Below are positions 42,412 to 53,039 of a stretch of 64,000 nt of DNA, piece after piece. The number at the start of each line of letters is the position of its first letter. Within the stretch, counting starts at the first letter, position 1. The notes beneath the pieces were generated by a model. It was given only the letters and a program-made list of their open reading frames with translations, searched no databases and had not been told where the DNA came from. The stretch spans positions 62,001 through 126,000 of the forward strand of contig NZ_CABFVS010000011.1 of the NCBI RefSeq assembly GCF_902150025.1, written 5' to 3'. Position numbers and translations under genes: made by a program. Origin of the DNA: Bartonella massiliensis (lineage in GTDB: Bacteria > Pseudomonadota > Alphaproteobacteria > Rhizobiales > Rhizobiaceae).

Positions 42412-44112
42412 ATGTCACAATACAATCCCACAACAGCGGATTTTGAAGCCCTTTTAACAGAATCTTTTCAAACCAATGATCTCAATGAAGGGTCTGTTGT
42501 TAAAGGTCGTGTTATTGCAATCGAAAAAGACATGGCCATTATTGATGCTGGACTTAAAGTCGAAGGACGTATTCCTCTCAAAGAATTTGGGGCAAAAGCA
42601 AAAGATGGTTCTTTGCAAGTTGGCGATGAAGTTGAGGTTTACATTGAACGCATTGAAAATGCGATGGGTGAAGCTGTTTTATCGCGTGAAAAAGCACGAC
42701 GCGAAGAAAGTTGGGTCCGTTTAGAGGAAAAATTCAATGCTGGTGCACGCGTTGATGGCGTTATCTTTAGCCAAGTAAAAGGTGGTTTTACGGTTGATCT
42801 TGATGGAGCTGTTGCTTTCTTGCCGCGCAGCCAAGTTGATATTCGTCCCATTCGTGATGTTTCACCTCTTATGCATAATTCACAGTCCTTTGAAATTTTG
42901 AAGATGGATCGTCGTCGTGGCAATATTGTTGTCTCACGTCGTACTGTTTTAGAAGAAAGTCGCGCTGAGCAACGTTCAGAAATCGTACAAAATCTTGAAG
43001 AAAACCAAATCGTTGAAGGTGTGGTAAAAAATATTACAGATTATGGTGCTTTTGTTGACCTTGGTGGGATTGATGGTCTCTTACACGTCACAGATATGGC
43101 ATGGCGGCGTGTTAATCACCCATCTGAAGTGCTTACAATTGGTCAAACGATTAAAGTGCAGATTATTCGCATTAATCAAGATACGCACCGTATTTCGCTT
43201 GGAATGAAACAGCTTGAAAGTGATCCTTGGGAAAGTATCAGTGTTCGGTATCCGATTGGTAAAAAAATCACGGGAGCTGTTACCAACATCACTGATTACG
43301 GTGGTTTTGTTGAAATTGAACCAGGAATCGAAGGATTGATCCATGTTTCTGAAATGAGCTGGACAAAGAAAAATGTTCACCCTGGAAAAATTCTGTCCAC
43401 ATCACAAGAAGTAGAAGTGGTTGTTCTTGAGATTGATCCTTCTAAACGGCGTATTTCTCTTGGCTTAAAACAAACATTTGAAAATCCATGGGAAGCTTTT
43501 GCCAACAAATTTCCTGTCAATTCGCAAATTGAAGGAGAGGTTAAAAATAAAACAGAATTTGGTCTGTTTATTGGTCTTGAAGGTGATGTTGATGGTATGG
43601 TTCATCTCTCTGATCTGGATTGGAACCGTCCTGGTGAACAAGTCATTGATACTTACAACAAAGGTGATATCGTTAAAGCGGTGGTTCTTGATGTTGACAT
43701 TGAAAAAGAGCGTATCTCTCTTGGAATTAAGCAGCTTTCCAGCGATAAAGTTGGAGAGGCAGCCGCTTCTGGCGAATTGCGAAAAGGTGCTGTTGTAACT
43801 TGTGAAGTGACTGCTGTTAACGACAATGACATTGATGTGAAATTGATTGACCATAACCTTGAGACAACTATTCGGCGTGCTGATCTCGCGCGTGATCGTG
43901 ATGAACAACGTCCTGAACGTTTTGCAATTGGACAAAAGGTTGATGCGCGCATCACTGCATTTGATAAAAAAACACGTAAAATTTCGGTATCAATCAAAGC
44001 GTTAGAGATTGCAGAGGAGAAAGAAGCTGTTGCACAATATGGTTCTACAGATTCCGGTGCTTCTCTTGGCGATATTCTCGGTGCAGCTTTGAAAAAACAA
44101 GAACAAGATTAA
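42412..44112 (+). CDS. rpsA: 30S ribosomal protein S1
   Basis: S1 holds mRNA on the 30S subunit. The 566-residue protein has six S1 RNA-binding repeats, the usual number. Examples are GSVVKGRVIAIEKDMAIIDA (first), GVVKNITDYGAFVDLGGIDG (third) and GAVTNITDYGGFVEIEPGIE (fourth). ATG at 42412 is set by AGGAG six bases upstream. It is followed by a strong terminator. Confidence 0.97.
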   Translation: MSQYNPTTADFEALLTESFQTNDLNEGSVVKGRVIAIEKDMAIIDAGLKVEGRIPLKEFGAKAKDGSLQVGDEVEVYIERIENAMGEAVLSREKARREESWVRLEEKFNAGARVDGVIFSQVKGGFTVDLDGAVAFLPRSQVDIRPIRDVSPLMHNSQSFEILKMDRRRGNIVVSRRTVLEESRAEQRSEIVQNLEENQIVEGVVKNITDYGAFVDLGGIDGLLHVTDMAWRRVNHPSEVLTIGQTIKVQIIRINQDTHRISLGMKQLESDPWESISVRYPIGKKITGAVTNITDYGGFVEIEPGIEGLIHVSEMSWTKKNVHPGKILSTSQEVEVVVLEIDPSKRRISLGLKQTFENPWEAFANKFPVNSQIEGEVKNKTEFGLFIGLEGDVDGMVHLSDLDWNRPGEQVIDTYNKGDIVKAVVLDVDIEKERISLGIKQLSSDKVGEAAASGELRKGAVVTCEVTAVNDNDIDVKLIDHNLETTIRRADLARDRDEQRPERFAIGQKVDARITAFDKKTRKISVSIKALEIAEEKEAVAQYGSTDSGASLGDILGAALKKQEQD

Positions 44113-44142
44113 TCATCAATTATTAAAATTGTTGGTGTTATT

Positions 44143-44175
44143 AAGGTCACTCCTAAAAGGAGTGGCCTTTTTATT
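44143..44175 (+). terminator. rpsA terminator
   Basis: AAGGTCACTCCT (44143-44154) pairs with AGGAGTGGCCTT (44158-44169), twelve pairs with one G-T, followed by TTTATTTT. Confidence 0.9.
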
Positions 44176-44339
44176 TTCTAAAAAATTATCTATTTAATTT
44201 TTAAATTATTGCATAAAAAATTATAAATGCTTGCAAATAAAAACAAAAAATTTTTTTTGTTTATCAACGGTTCACTATTTAGATAAAATGCTTACAATTA
44301 AAATAAAAAAACAATATAATTGAATAACAATGGGACATT

Positions 44340-47300
44340 ATGGCGTGCACAATACCTTTCATAAAGTGCTTTTTTTCTCAAAAAAAAGAAAAAGACCATT
44401 TTATTAAGACAGCTTTTCCTCTTCGTGCAATTTATAAAGTACAGGAAGATCTTTATACTCTAGGGCATGATATCGCTTCTGGTAAAGAAATTTTACTCCC
44501 TGAATATGAAGGAGTAGAAGATTTTCGCAAGAGATTGAATGAAAATTCTAAACTTATTCTTCATGCCTTTCATACCAGTGATTTTGCTGCTCGAAACGAT
44601 GAAACTATAGCCCCCTCTGCTCAATGGCTTATTGATAATCATTACACCATTGATAAAACAATACAACAGTTACGCCGTAATCTTCCTAAATCCTTCATAA
44701 AGCAACTTCCTTTTTCTACTCAAAAAGCAGGAATACCACGCATTTTTGCTTTAACTTGGCTTTATATTGCACATACCGATAGTCGTTTTTCACAAGAAAC
44801 ACTCACGGCTATGATTAATGGATTTCAAGAAGTTTCTTCGCTTACAATTGGTGAATTATGGGCACTTCCTTCTGTCATAAAAATGTTGCTCATTGAAAAT
44901 GTGCGTCGTCTTTCCGTGCGTATCGAAAAAGCGCGGCATATGCGCCATCTTGCTAGCCAAGTGGCTGATAAAATTTCTCTTGTAGAAAATAAAACAAGTC
45001 TAAACTCTCTTTTTATGCGCTATAAACCTTTCATTGCTGATCCAACTTTTTCAGCGCATTTATTCTATCGCTTGCGTAGTGCATCTGTCGATTCAACTGT
45101 AGCATTAACGTGGCTTGAAAAACAATTAGAAAGTCAAGGCAGCAGCTTAGAAAATGCAACAGCCGATGAACATACCCGACAAGCAGCAGATGGTGTGACC
45201 ATGGGCAATATTATCCGTGCTCTTAAAGCGATAGATGATGTTGATTGGACAGTATGGTTTGAAACAGTGAGTTGTGTGGATTCTATTTTGCGTAAAAATA
45301 GTGATTTTTCTGAAATTGACTTTCATTCACGCAGTATCTATCGACAAGTCATTGAAAAAATTGCACGATTTTCGCTTCTTAGCGAGCTGGAAATTGCTCA
45401 TAAAGTCGTAGAAATGGCAAATGCCACTTCTGAAGATACATCTCATTTTTCCTGTATAGGGTGGTATCTTGTTGATGATGGTCGGGATGTCTTTGAAAAG
45501 GCTTGTGGGTATAATCCGCCTTTTCTCATAAAATGGGCACGTGCTTCTTATTGCTTAAAACTGAGAGTCATTGCCGTTCCTGTTTTTTTTCTGACACTTG
45601 CGCTTTTGCTTGCAATTTACACCCTTTTACAAATATCTGGCATGACACGATGGATGTCCTTTTGCTTTACTGTATTGGCGCTTTTTCCTGCTATGGATGC
45701 GGCTTTTTCCTTCTTTAACATGGTTGTTTCATGGTTTGTTCCCTCAAGACAACTTATTGGTTATGAATATAAAGAAGGTATTCCAAGACACGCACGTACA
45801 ATGGTTGTTGTCCCTACTTTGATAACATCACGCGATGATATTGATGAGCAAGTGCGCAATCTTGAAGTGCACTATCTTTGCAATTCTAAAGGTGCCATTC
45901 ATTTTGCACTCATTACAGATTGGGTGGACTCTTCCTTGAGAGAAACACAAGATGATCTTGATTTGTTGCACTATGCGCAAAGAAGCATTGATAAACTCAA
46001 TAGTCGTTATCAGCGTGATGAATTGCCTGTTTTTTTCCTTTTACATCGTCGACGCCTTTATAATAAAAGCGAAAAATGTTGGATGGGATGGGAACGAAAG
46101 CGGGGAAAACTTCATGAACTCAATCGGCTGTTAAGAGGCGATAAAAAGACGAGTTTTTATCCTCCTGATCCAAATCTTCCTATGGATTGCCGTTTTATTA
46201 TGACACTGGATTGTGATACACGTCTTACGCCTCAGAGTGTCACAAAACTTGTTGGAAAGCTTAATCATCCACTCAATTATCCCATTTTCGATCCGCAAAG
46301 TGGAACGGTTGTAAAAGGTTATAGCGTTTTGCAGCCGCGTATTATTCCCTCTCTGACAACAGGAAAAAAAACATCAATTTTCCAACGGGTTTTTTCTACC
46401 AACCGTGGTATTGATCCTTATGTTTTTGCTGTTTCTGATACCTATCAAGATCTTTTAGGAGAAGGCACCTTTATTGGTAAAGGTCTTTATAATATTGATG
46501 CATTTGAACAAGCACTTGATGGTAAAATTAAAGAAAATACTGTTCTCAGTCATGATCTCTTAGAAGGAGGTTATGCCCGTACGGCTCTTGTAAGTAGCGT
46601 AGAAGTCATTGAAGATTATCCAACAGCTTATAACGTTGATGTTATGCGTTATCATCGCTGGATTCGTGGTGATTGGCAACTTTTGCCTTATCTTTTTTTC
46701 CCTCGTAAAATAAGCTCTGTGACGCGTTGGAAAATGCAGGATAATTTGCGTCGTTCTCTTACGCCATTGATGTGGTTAATCGCAGCATTTGCAGGATGGG
46801 CTTTTTTGCCATTAAAGAGTGCTATCGTCTGGCAACTATTCTTGTTGCTTAGCGCCTTCATTGCACCCATTTTATGTGTATTAAAAATGTTTATCTCGTC
46901 CAATATAGATTATTCTTTCCGCGGACATTTTCAATTAATTTGGAACAAAACTGCTCTTACAAGCGCTGATATATTTCTTAAAACAACGTTTCTGGCTCAT
47001 TCGGCATATTTTATGACCGATGCGATTATTCGTACGCTCTACCGTATGATGATTTCAAAACAGCACCTTCTTGAATGGAAGACTTCTGCCGCAACAAAAT
47101 CGGCTCCTAATCGTTTAAGTTTTTATATCTTTATAATGGCACCAGCATCGCTTGTTGGTGCCCTTGCCATAGCGCTCCCTCTTTTTTCTGATAGTTTTGC
47201 AAGCTTTATTGCTTTACCTTTTGGGATAGCATGGTTTTTTTCACCCTTCATCGCTTGGGCCGTGAGTCACCCTTTAACATTTCAAGATAGCCTTGATCTT

Positions 47301-50300
47301 TCTGCAAAAGATGAAAAAAACCTTCGCTCTATTGCACGGCGGACATGGCTTTATTATGCAACCTTTGTCAATGAACAAAACAACTATTTACCTCCCGATA
47401 ATTTTCAAGAAGATCCTGAACCTCTTGTTGCTCAACGTACATCTCCTACCAATATTGGTGTTTATCTTCTTTCCGTTATTGCTGCGCGTGATTTTGGCTG
47501 GATTGGTTTTGAAGAGACCATCACCCGTATTGAATGTACATTACGCTCTCTTGCAAAAATGGAAAAGTTCCGTGGTCATCTCTATAATTGGTATGAAACG
47601 GATACACTTAGACCTCTTTTGCCCACTTATGTTTCAACCGTTGATTCAGGAAATCTTGCCGGTCATTTGGCAACACTGTCTTCTGCTTTAAGTGAATGGG
47701 CTGAAAAGTCTCATATTTTTTTAAAAAGCGATCGAGAAGGTCTAGCGGATGTTCATACTATTCTTGAAGAAACTTTTCAAGAGATTGCAAATGATCAACC
47801 CAATTTACACCCTTTACGCCAAAGAATCGAAGAAAATATCACTCACTTTCATCATTCTGTTCGTAATTTTATAGAACAAGAAAATATTTCCTCTTCCTAT
47901 ATCGCGGATCTTTTACGTGCAGCCCATGATATTGAACACTTAGTCGATGAACTTAATCAAAAAATTCAAACAAGAGAATCTGCTCGTGCGCTTTCTTGGG
48001 CCAAATGCCTTATCGAGACCTGCAACGCTCATTATCGCGATATGACTGCTCATTGTGATACTGAAAAATTATGCAAAAAATTAAATGAATTGGCTATAGC
48101 AGCACGAAAAATAGCCTTTGATATGAAATTTGATTTCTTAGAACAGCCTAAACGGCACCTTTTATCTATTGGATATCGTGTGCAAGAAAACAAACTCGAT
48201 GAAAATTGTTATGATCTACTCGCTTCAGAAGCACGGCTTGCAAGCTTTTTTGCCATCGCAAAAGGAGATATAAAACTTAAACATTGGTTTCATCTTGGTC
48301 GGCTTCTTGTCCCCATAGGTTGGAAAGGTGCACTCCTATCATGGTCTGGCTCTATGTTTGAGTATCTTATGCCATCTCTTGTGATGCATGAACCTTTAGG
48401 ATCTCTTTTAGATCAAACAAATCGATTGATTATTCGTTGTCAAATGCAATATGCCCATACACGGGAATTGCCATGGGGCATTTCAGAGGCTGCATTTAAC
48501 ACGCGTGATCATTTAATGAATTACCAATACGCTCATTTTGGTGTTCCAAGCCTCGGACTTCAACGTGGTCTCTCACGCAATGCTGTTATTGCTCCTTATG
48601 CCAGTCTTCTAGCAGCACAATATGCACCTGCTTGCGCTGTAATCAATTTAAAACGCCTCCGTAATCTTGGGGCTTTAGGAACCTATGGCTATTATGACTC
48701 TGTCGACTTTACCCCTTCACGCTTGAAGACAGAGGAAAAATACGCTGTTGTACGCAATTATTATGCGCACCATCATGGTATGTCTATCCTTGCCCTTAAC
48801 AATGTTATTTTTCAAGGGCGAATGCGTGATCGTTTTCACCGTGATCCTGTTGTTGAAGCAACGCAATTGCTTTTACAGGAAAAAGCACCTCATCTCATTC
48901 CTATGATTCACACCAAAGCGATTAATCGCATGCGTAATAAGTCTCAAGCATTAGATGCTGCCCCTTTACGCATTATTACAAACCCACTGCTAAAACCACG
49001 GGCAACGTTGCTTTTATCTCATGGCTTTTATTCTATCATGTTAACAGCGAATGGTTCTGGCTATAGCCGTTGGCATGATTATGCGATTACGCGCTTTATT
49101 CCTGATGTAACAGAAGATCAACAAGGCACTTTATTCTTCCTACGCGATACGCATAGTGGACGGTGGTGGTCTGTGACCAGTGAACCAACACGCGTTATTG
49201 AAGAAGAAGCTGTCAGCATTTTTACGGATGAAAAGGCTGAATATACGAAAATGGTTGATGGCATAAAATCAACACTTGAATGTCTTATTACATCTGAAGG
49301 GTGCGGTGAAGGTAGACGTATTCAACTGATGAATACAACAAACAAAGACTGTCTCATTGAAGTGACCTCGTATGGTGAACTAGCACTTGCAACAATGGAT
49401 ATGGATAGTGCTCATCCTGTTTTTTCACGGATGTTTATAGAGACGGAAATTGCTGAGGAAGGCAAAACAATTTTTGCCAAAAGGCGCAAACGCTCACCGA
49501 ACGATCCCGAAATTTATATTGCTCATTTTGTCTCCAGTACAACAGGTACCCTCCAAGAAACAGAAGCTGAAACGGATCGCTCGTTATTTATTGGCCGGGG
49601 GCGCTCCATTCATCGGCCTGCTGCATTTGATAAAAACGCTCGTTTCAGTAACAGTCAAGGTTGTGTTCTTGATCCTATCATGTCATTGCGATGCCGTATA
49701 AAAGTTCCAGCCCATGGAAAAGCTGAACTTGTTTTTTGGACTTTTGCTGCGCATACACAAGAAGCGCTGCATAATCATATGAAACATTATCGGCAATCTG
49801 AAATGTTTCAAAAAGAACTTTCAATGGCATGGACACGTTCACAAGTCGCATTGTATCAGAGCGGAACGCAGCTTAAAGAAGCTATTGTCTATCAAAAATA
49901 TGCAACACCACTTATCTATCTTGATCGAACATGGCGTCTTCCTTCTGAAATATTAGCCAAAACGCTTGGAAAACAGTCTGATCTTTGGCCTATGTCCATT
50001 TCAGGAGACAATCCAATCTGTCTTCTTAGGTTAAATAACGAAGGAAATATAACTGTACTGCGTGAGCTTCTTAAAGCACACGAATATTGGCGTATGCGGG
50101 GACTCATCGTTGATTTGGTCATTCTCAATGAACAAACATTTTCTTACATACAAAATACACAACGCGCTCTTGAATGGGTCTGTGAATCTTATCGACATCA
50201 TATGCAAGAAACAGATGAACGCCAACATATTTTTACGCTTCGACGTGATCAAATAAGTGAACAGAGTTTTAAAACGCTTCTTGCATCAGCGCGCATCGTT

Positions 50301-52910
50301 CTTGATGCACAAAATGGCTCTTTGTCTGAACAGCTTAAACGACTTAATGAGAGTGATTTTGATCTCACAATCCGTAAAAATTATCAAGAATCTTATGATC
50401 AATTAGCTTCGCCAAAATATAACGAAGAAAGACAGGTTACAACACAAACTGAACAAAATCTTTTTGCTTCCATTGGTCTTGTTAGCTACCAAAAACCATC
50501 CTCTTTCCACACAAATGGGGAAGATCTAAAATATTGGAATGGTTACGGTGGTTTTAATCAGCATAATCATTATGTCATACGTCTTCATGGACGCACCACC
50601 ACACCGCATCCGTGGATTAACGTCATTGCTAACAAAAACTTTGGTTTTCATGTTGCTGCTGAAGGTGCACTCTTTACTTGGGCTCACAATAGCCGCGATT
50701 ATCAATTAACGCCTTGGTCTAATGATCCAACATCTAACCGGCCAGGTGAAGCTCTTTATCTGGTTGACCGTCAGTCTTTAAAACGTTTCTCACCCGTTTC
50801 TGCTGTAGAATGTGATGAAAATGTGATCTATGAGGTTTGTCATGGTTTTGGATTTTCAACTTTTAAATCGACACATTCAGAACTTGCATTAGAATTCACT
50901 CATACACTTGACCTAGAGAAACCTGTTCGTTTTTCACGTCTTATCCTTAAAAATGAAGGGGAAAAACCACGCAGTTTACGCCTTTATAATTATGTTGAAT
51001 GGGTTTTGGGTAAGACCCAAACAAAATATGCCCCCTTTATTGTTTCCTCTTATGAAGCCAGATGGGGGGCGCATTTTATTCAAAATCCCTATCACATTGA
51101 AAAGTCTCAACAAGTCACATTCTTATCAGCGTCCGAAATGCCTACAAGCACCACAACCAATCGCGCTGAATTTATTGGTGCAACGGGAACTGTAATGCAC
51201 CCAAATGCGATTCGTAAAGCTGGTGCTCTTTCAAATACAGTTGAAGCAGGATGTGATCCTTGTTCCGCATTCGCCTATGATATTGATCTTCAACCAGGGC
51301 AAACAAAAGAAATTATCTTCTATCTTGGTAGCGCTGAAAATAGGCAAGAAGCTGAAAAACTACTCAATCAAGTACGTGTAAGTGATTTTGAAACTTTGCT
51401 TACACAACAAGAACAATATTGGCGTAATTTTGTTTCCCCATTCCAAGTAAAAACACCTGATCCCTCTTTTGATATTATGGTCAATCATTGGCTTCCTTAT
51501 CAGGTTTATGCATGCCGCATCATGGCACGTGCAGGATTTTACCAAGCCAGTGGTGCGTTTGGCTTCCGTGATCAGTTACAAGATAGTTTATCTTTATTAT
51601 TACTGGAACCACAACTAACACGTGAACAGTTGTTAAATGCCACTGCACATCAATTTCTTGAAGGCGATGTACAACATTGGTGGTTGCCTGATACACAGGC
51701 TGGCATCCGCACGCACATTTCTGATGATATCGTTTGGCTAGCATATGCAACAGCTCTTTATGTCAATACCACGGGCGATGATGCCTTTCTTGATACGCTT
51801 ATTCCTTTTATTGAAGGAGATATGCTCAAAAGTGGACAACAGGATGCTTATTTTCAACCCACCCAATCTTCAAAGGTTGCAACAGTTTATGAACATTGTG
51901 CTTTAGCTTTAGATCTTGCCATTAAACGCTGCGGACCCCATGGACTTCCGCTCATTTTAGGTGGTGATTGGAATGATGGCATGAATTTGATCGGGAGCCA
52001 AGGAAAAGGCGAAAGCACGTGGTTGGGATGGTTTCTTGGGAGCACACTACAAGCATTCATTCCTTTAGCTCAAAAACGGAGTGATAACACCCGTGTTGAA
52101 ATATGGAGTGCCTATTTTGAACGTTTAAAAAAATCCCTAGAAAAAAATGCTTGGGATGGTGCTTGGTATCGACGTGGTTATTTTGATGATGGGACGCCCC
52201 TAGGCTCTCAAATCAATGATGAATGCCAAATTGATACCATTGCTCAATCTTGGGCTGTTATTTCTCAAATGGCACCACTGGAGCGTCAAAAACAGGCTAT
52301 GGCCTCAATGTTTGAACGTCTTTATGATGAAAAAGGGAAACTGCTACGTCTTTTCTGGCCTCCTTTCGATAAAACAACGCTCGAACCTGGTTATATAAAA
52401 GGTTATCCTCCAGGTATTCGAGAAAATGGTGGTCAATATACCCATGGTGCTATTTGGAGTATTTTAGCACTTGCACAAATGGGTGAAAGCGATAAAGCTT
52501 ATGCTTTATTTTCTATGATTAATCCAATTATCCACGGACAAAATCCTGAAACCTATCGTGTTGAACCTTATGTGATGGTTGCAGATATTTATGCCGTTGA
52601 ACCACACCGTGGTCAAGGCGGCTGGACATGGTATACAGGCTCAGCTGGGTGGTTTTATCGTGCGGCAACACAAGCCATTCTTGGCATGCAGCGTCAGGGA
52701 GATCTGTTGTTTTTACAGCCACATTTACCCTCTGTTTGGCCAAAATATGAAGCAGAAATGAAGTTTTATGATGCCGTTTATTCCATTAAAGTCAAATGGG
52801 GATCTGAAAATATGCTTCACGTTAATGGCAAAAAATATACCGAAGTTCATACAGGGATAAAGTTACAAAAAACAGGTCAGCATGACATTATACGTATTGT
52901 TAAATCTTAA
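44340..52910 (+). CDS. cyclic beta-1,2-glucan synthase (NdvB/ChvB/Cgs)
   Basis: A single 2856-residue inner-membrane enzyme, close to the roughly 2870 of Brucella Cgs. It builds, cyclises and trims beta-1,2-glucan rings that go to the periplasm; they matter for osmotic adaptation and for host interaction in rhizobia and Brucella. Visible parts: a long N-terminal region; membrane helices near residues 410-470, 807-870 and 930-980; a GT84 glycosyltransferase domain with the DxD-like MTLDCDTRLTPQS (about 622) and YHRWIRGDWQL (about 771); and the C-terminal GH94-type phosphorylase domains with GGDWNDGMNLIGSQGKGEST (about 2540), which controls ring length. No frameshift or stop. The ribosome binding site is weak. 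It is the largest gene in the window. Confidence 0.95.
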   Translation: MACTIPFIKCFFSQKKEKDHFIKTAFPLRAIYKVQEDLYTLGHDIASGKEILLPEYEGVEDFRKRLNENSKLILHAFHTSDFAARNDETIAPSAQWLIDNHYTIDKTIQQLRRNLPKSFIKQLPFSTQKAGIPRIFALTWLYIAHTDSRFSQETLTAMINGFQEVSSLTIGELWALPSVIKMLLIENVRRLSVRIEKARHMRHLASQVADKISLVENKTSLNSLFMRYKPFIADPTFSAHLFYRLRSASVDSTVALTWLEKQLESQGSSLENATADEHTRQAADGVTMGNIIRALKAIDDVDWTVWFETVSCVDSILRKNSDFSEIDFHSRSIYRQVIEKIARFSLLSELEIAHKVVEMANATSEDTSHFSCIGWYLVDDGRDVFEKACGYNPPFLIKWARASYCLKLRVIAVPVFFLTLALLLAIYTLLQISGMTRWMSFCFTVLALFPAMDAAFSFFNMVVSWFVPSRQLIGYEYKEGIPRHARTMVVVPTLITSRDDIDEQVRNLEVHYLCNSKGAIHFALITDWVDSSLRETQDDLDLLHYAQRSIDKLNSRYQRDELPVFFLLHRRRLYNKSEKCWMGWERKRGKLHELNRLLRGDKKTSFYPPDPNLPMDCRFIMTLDCDTRLTPQSVTKLVGKLNHPLNYPIFDPQSGTVVKGYSVLQPRIIPSLTTGKKTSIFQRVFSTNRGIDPYVFAVSDTYQDLLGEGTFIGKGLYNIDAFEQALDGKIKENTVLSHDLLEGGYARTALVSSVEVIEDYPTAYNVDVMRYHRWIRGDWQLLPYLFFPRKISSVTRWKMQDNLRRSLTPLMWLIAAFAGWAFLPLKSAIVWQLFLLLSAFIAPILCVLKMFISSNIDYSFRGHFQLIWNKTALTSADIFLKTTFLAHSAYFMTDAIIRTLYRMMISKQHLLEWKTSAATKSAPNRLSFYIFIMAPASLVGALAIALPLFSDSFASFIALPFGIAWFFSPFIAWAVSHPLTFQDSLDLSAKDEKNLRSIARRTWLYYATFVNEQNNYLPPDNFQEDPEPLVAQRTSPTNIGVYLLSVIAARDFGWIGFEETITRIECTLRSLAKMEKFRGHLYNWYETDTLRPLLPTYVSTVDSGNLAGHLATLSSALSEWAEKSHIFLKSDREGLADVHTILEETFQEIANDQPNLHPLRQRIEENITHFHHSVRNFIEQENISSSYIADLLRAAHDIEHLVDELNQKIQTRESARALSWAKCLIETCNAHYRDMTAHCDTEKLCKKLNELAIAARKIAFDMKFDFLEQPKRHLLSIGYRVQENKLDENCYDLLASEARLASFFAIAKGDIKLKHWFHLGRLLVPIGWKGALLSWSGSMFEYLMPSLVMHEPLGSLLDQTNRLIIRCQMQYAHTRELPWGISEAAFNTRDHLMNYQYAHFGVPSLGLQRGLSRNAVIAPYASLLAAQYAPACAVINLKRLRNLGALGTYGYYDSVDFTPSRLKTEEKYAVVRNYYAHHHGMSILALNNVIFQGRMRDRFHRDPVVEATQLLLQEKAPHLIPMIHTKAINRMRNKSQALDAAPLRIITNPLLKPRATLLLSHGFYSIMLTANGSGYSRWHDYAITRFIPDVTEDQQGTLFFLRDTHSGRWWSVTSEPTRVIEEEAVSIFTDEKAEYTKMVDGIKSTLECLITSEGCGEGRRIQLMNTTNKDCLIEVTSYGELALATMDMDSAHPVFSRMFIETEIAEEGKTIFAKRRKRSPNDPEIYIAHFVSSTTGTLQETEAETDRSLFIGRGRSIHRPAAFDKNARFSNSQGCVLDPIMSLRCRIKVPAHGKAELVFWTFAAHTQEALHNHMKHYRQSEMFQKELSMAWTRSQVALYQSGTQLKEAIVYQKYATPLIYLDRTWRLPSEILAKTLGKQSDLWPMSISGDNPICLLRLNNEGNITVLRELLKAHEYWRMRGLIVDLVILNEQTFSYIQNTQRALEWVCESYRHHMQETDERQHIFTLRRDQISEQSFKTLLASARIVLDAQNGSLSEQLKRLNESDFDLTIRKNYQESYDQLASPKYNEERQVTTQTEQNLFASIGLVSYQKPSSFHTNGEDLKYWNGYGGFNQHNHYVIRLHGRTTTPHPWINVIANKNFGFHVAAEGALFTWAHNSRDYQLTPWSNDPTSNRPGEALYLVDRQSLKRFSPVSAVECDENVIYEVCHGFGFSTFKSTHSELALEFTHTLDLEKPVRFSRLILKNEGEKPRSLRLYNYVEWVLGKTQTKYAPFIVSSYEARWGAHFIQNPYHIEKSQQVTFLSASEMPTSTTTNRAEFIGATGTVMHPNAIRKAGALSNTVEAGCDPCSAFAYDIDLQPGQTKEIIFYLGSAENRQEAEKLLNQVRVSDFETLLTQQEQYWRNFVSPFQVKTPDPSFDIMVNHWLPYQVYACRIMARAGFYQASGAFGFRDQLQDSLSLLLLEPQLTREQLLNATAHQFLEGDVQHWWLPDTQAGIRTHISDDIVWLAYATALYVNTTGDDAFLDTLIPFIEGDMLKSGQQDAYFQPTQSSKVATVYEHCALALDLAIKRCGPHGLPLILGGDWNDGMNLIGSQGKGESTWLGWFLGSTLQAFIPLAQKRSDNTRVEIWSAYFERLKKSLEKNAWDGAWYRRGYFDDGTPLGSQINDECQIDTIAQSWAVISQMAPLERQKQAMASMFERLYDEKGKLLRLFWPPFDKTTLEPGYIKGYPPGIRENGGQYTHGAIWSILALAQMGESDKAYALFSMINPIIHGQNPETYRVEPYVMVADIYAVEPHRGQGGWTWYTGSAGWFYRAATQAILGMQRQGDLLFLQPHLPSVWPKYEAEMKFYDAVYSIKVKWGSENMLHVNGKKYTEVHTGIKLQKTGQHDIIRIVKS

Positions 52911-52936
52911 AGACGAAAAAAGAGTGTCGTTTTTTT
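52909..52936 (+). terminator. weak terminator after the glucan synthase
   Basis: AAAGACGA (52909-52916) pairs with TCGTTTTT (52927-52934) with one G-T; the right arm merges into the T-run. Confidence 0.45.
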
Positions 52937-53039
52937 ATTCTTGCCAAAAATTGCAGAGTTGTTATAGTCCTTGCACCGCATATATTGATCGTGTTGGTGC
53001 ATAATGTTTTAGATTTTATGAGATTGAAAGAAAAAGATT

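Noticed and set aside
43465-43935. Antisense frame of 156 codons inside rpsA
   Set aside because: Shadow created by the regular codon use of the S1 repeats.
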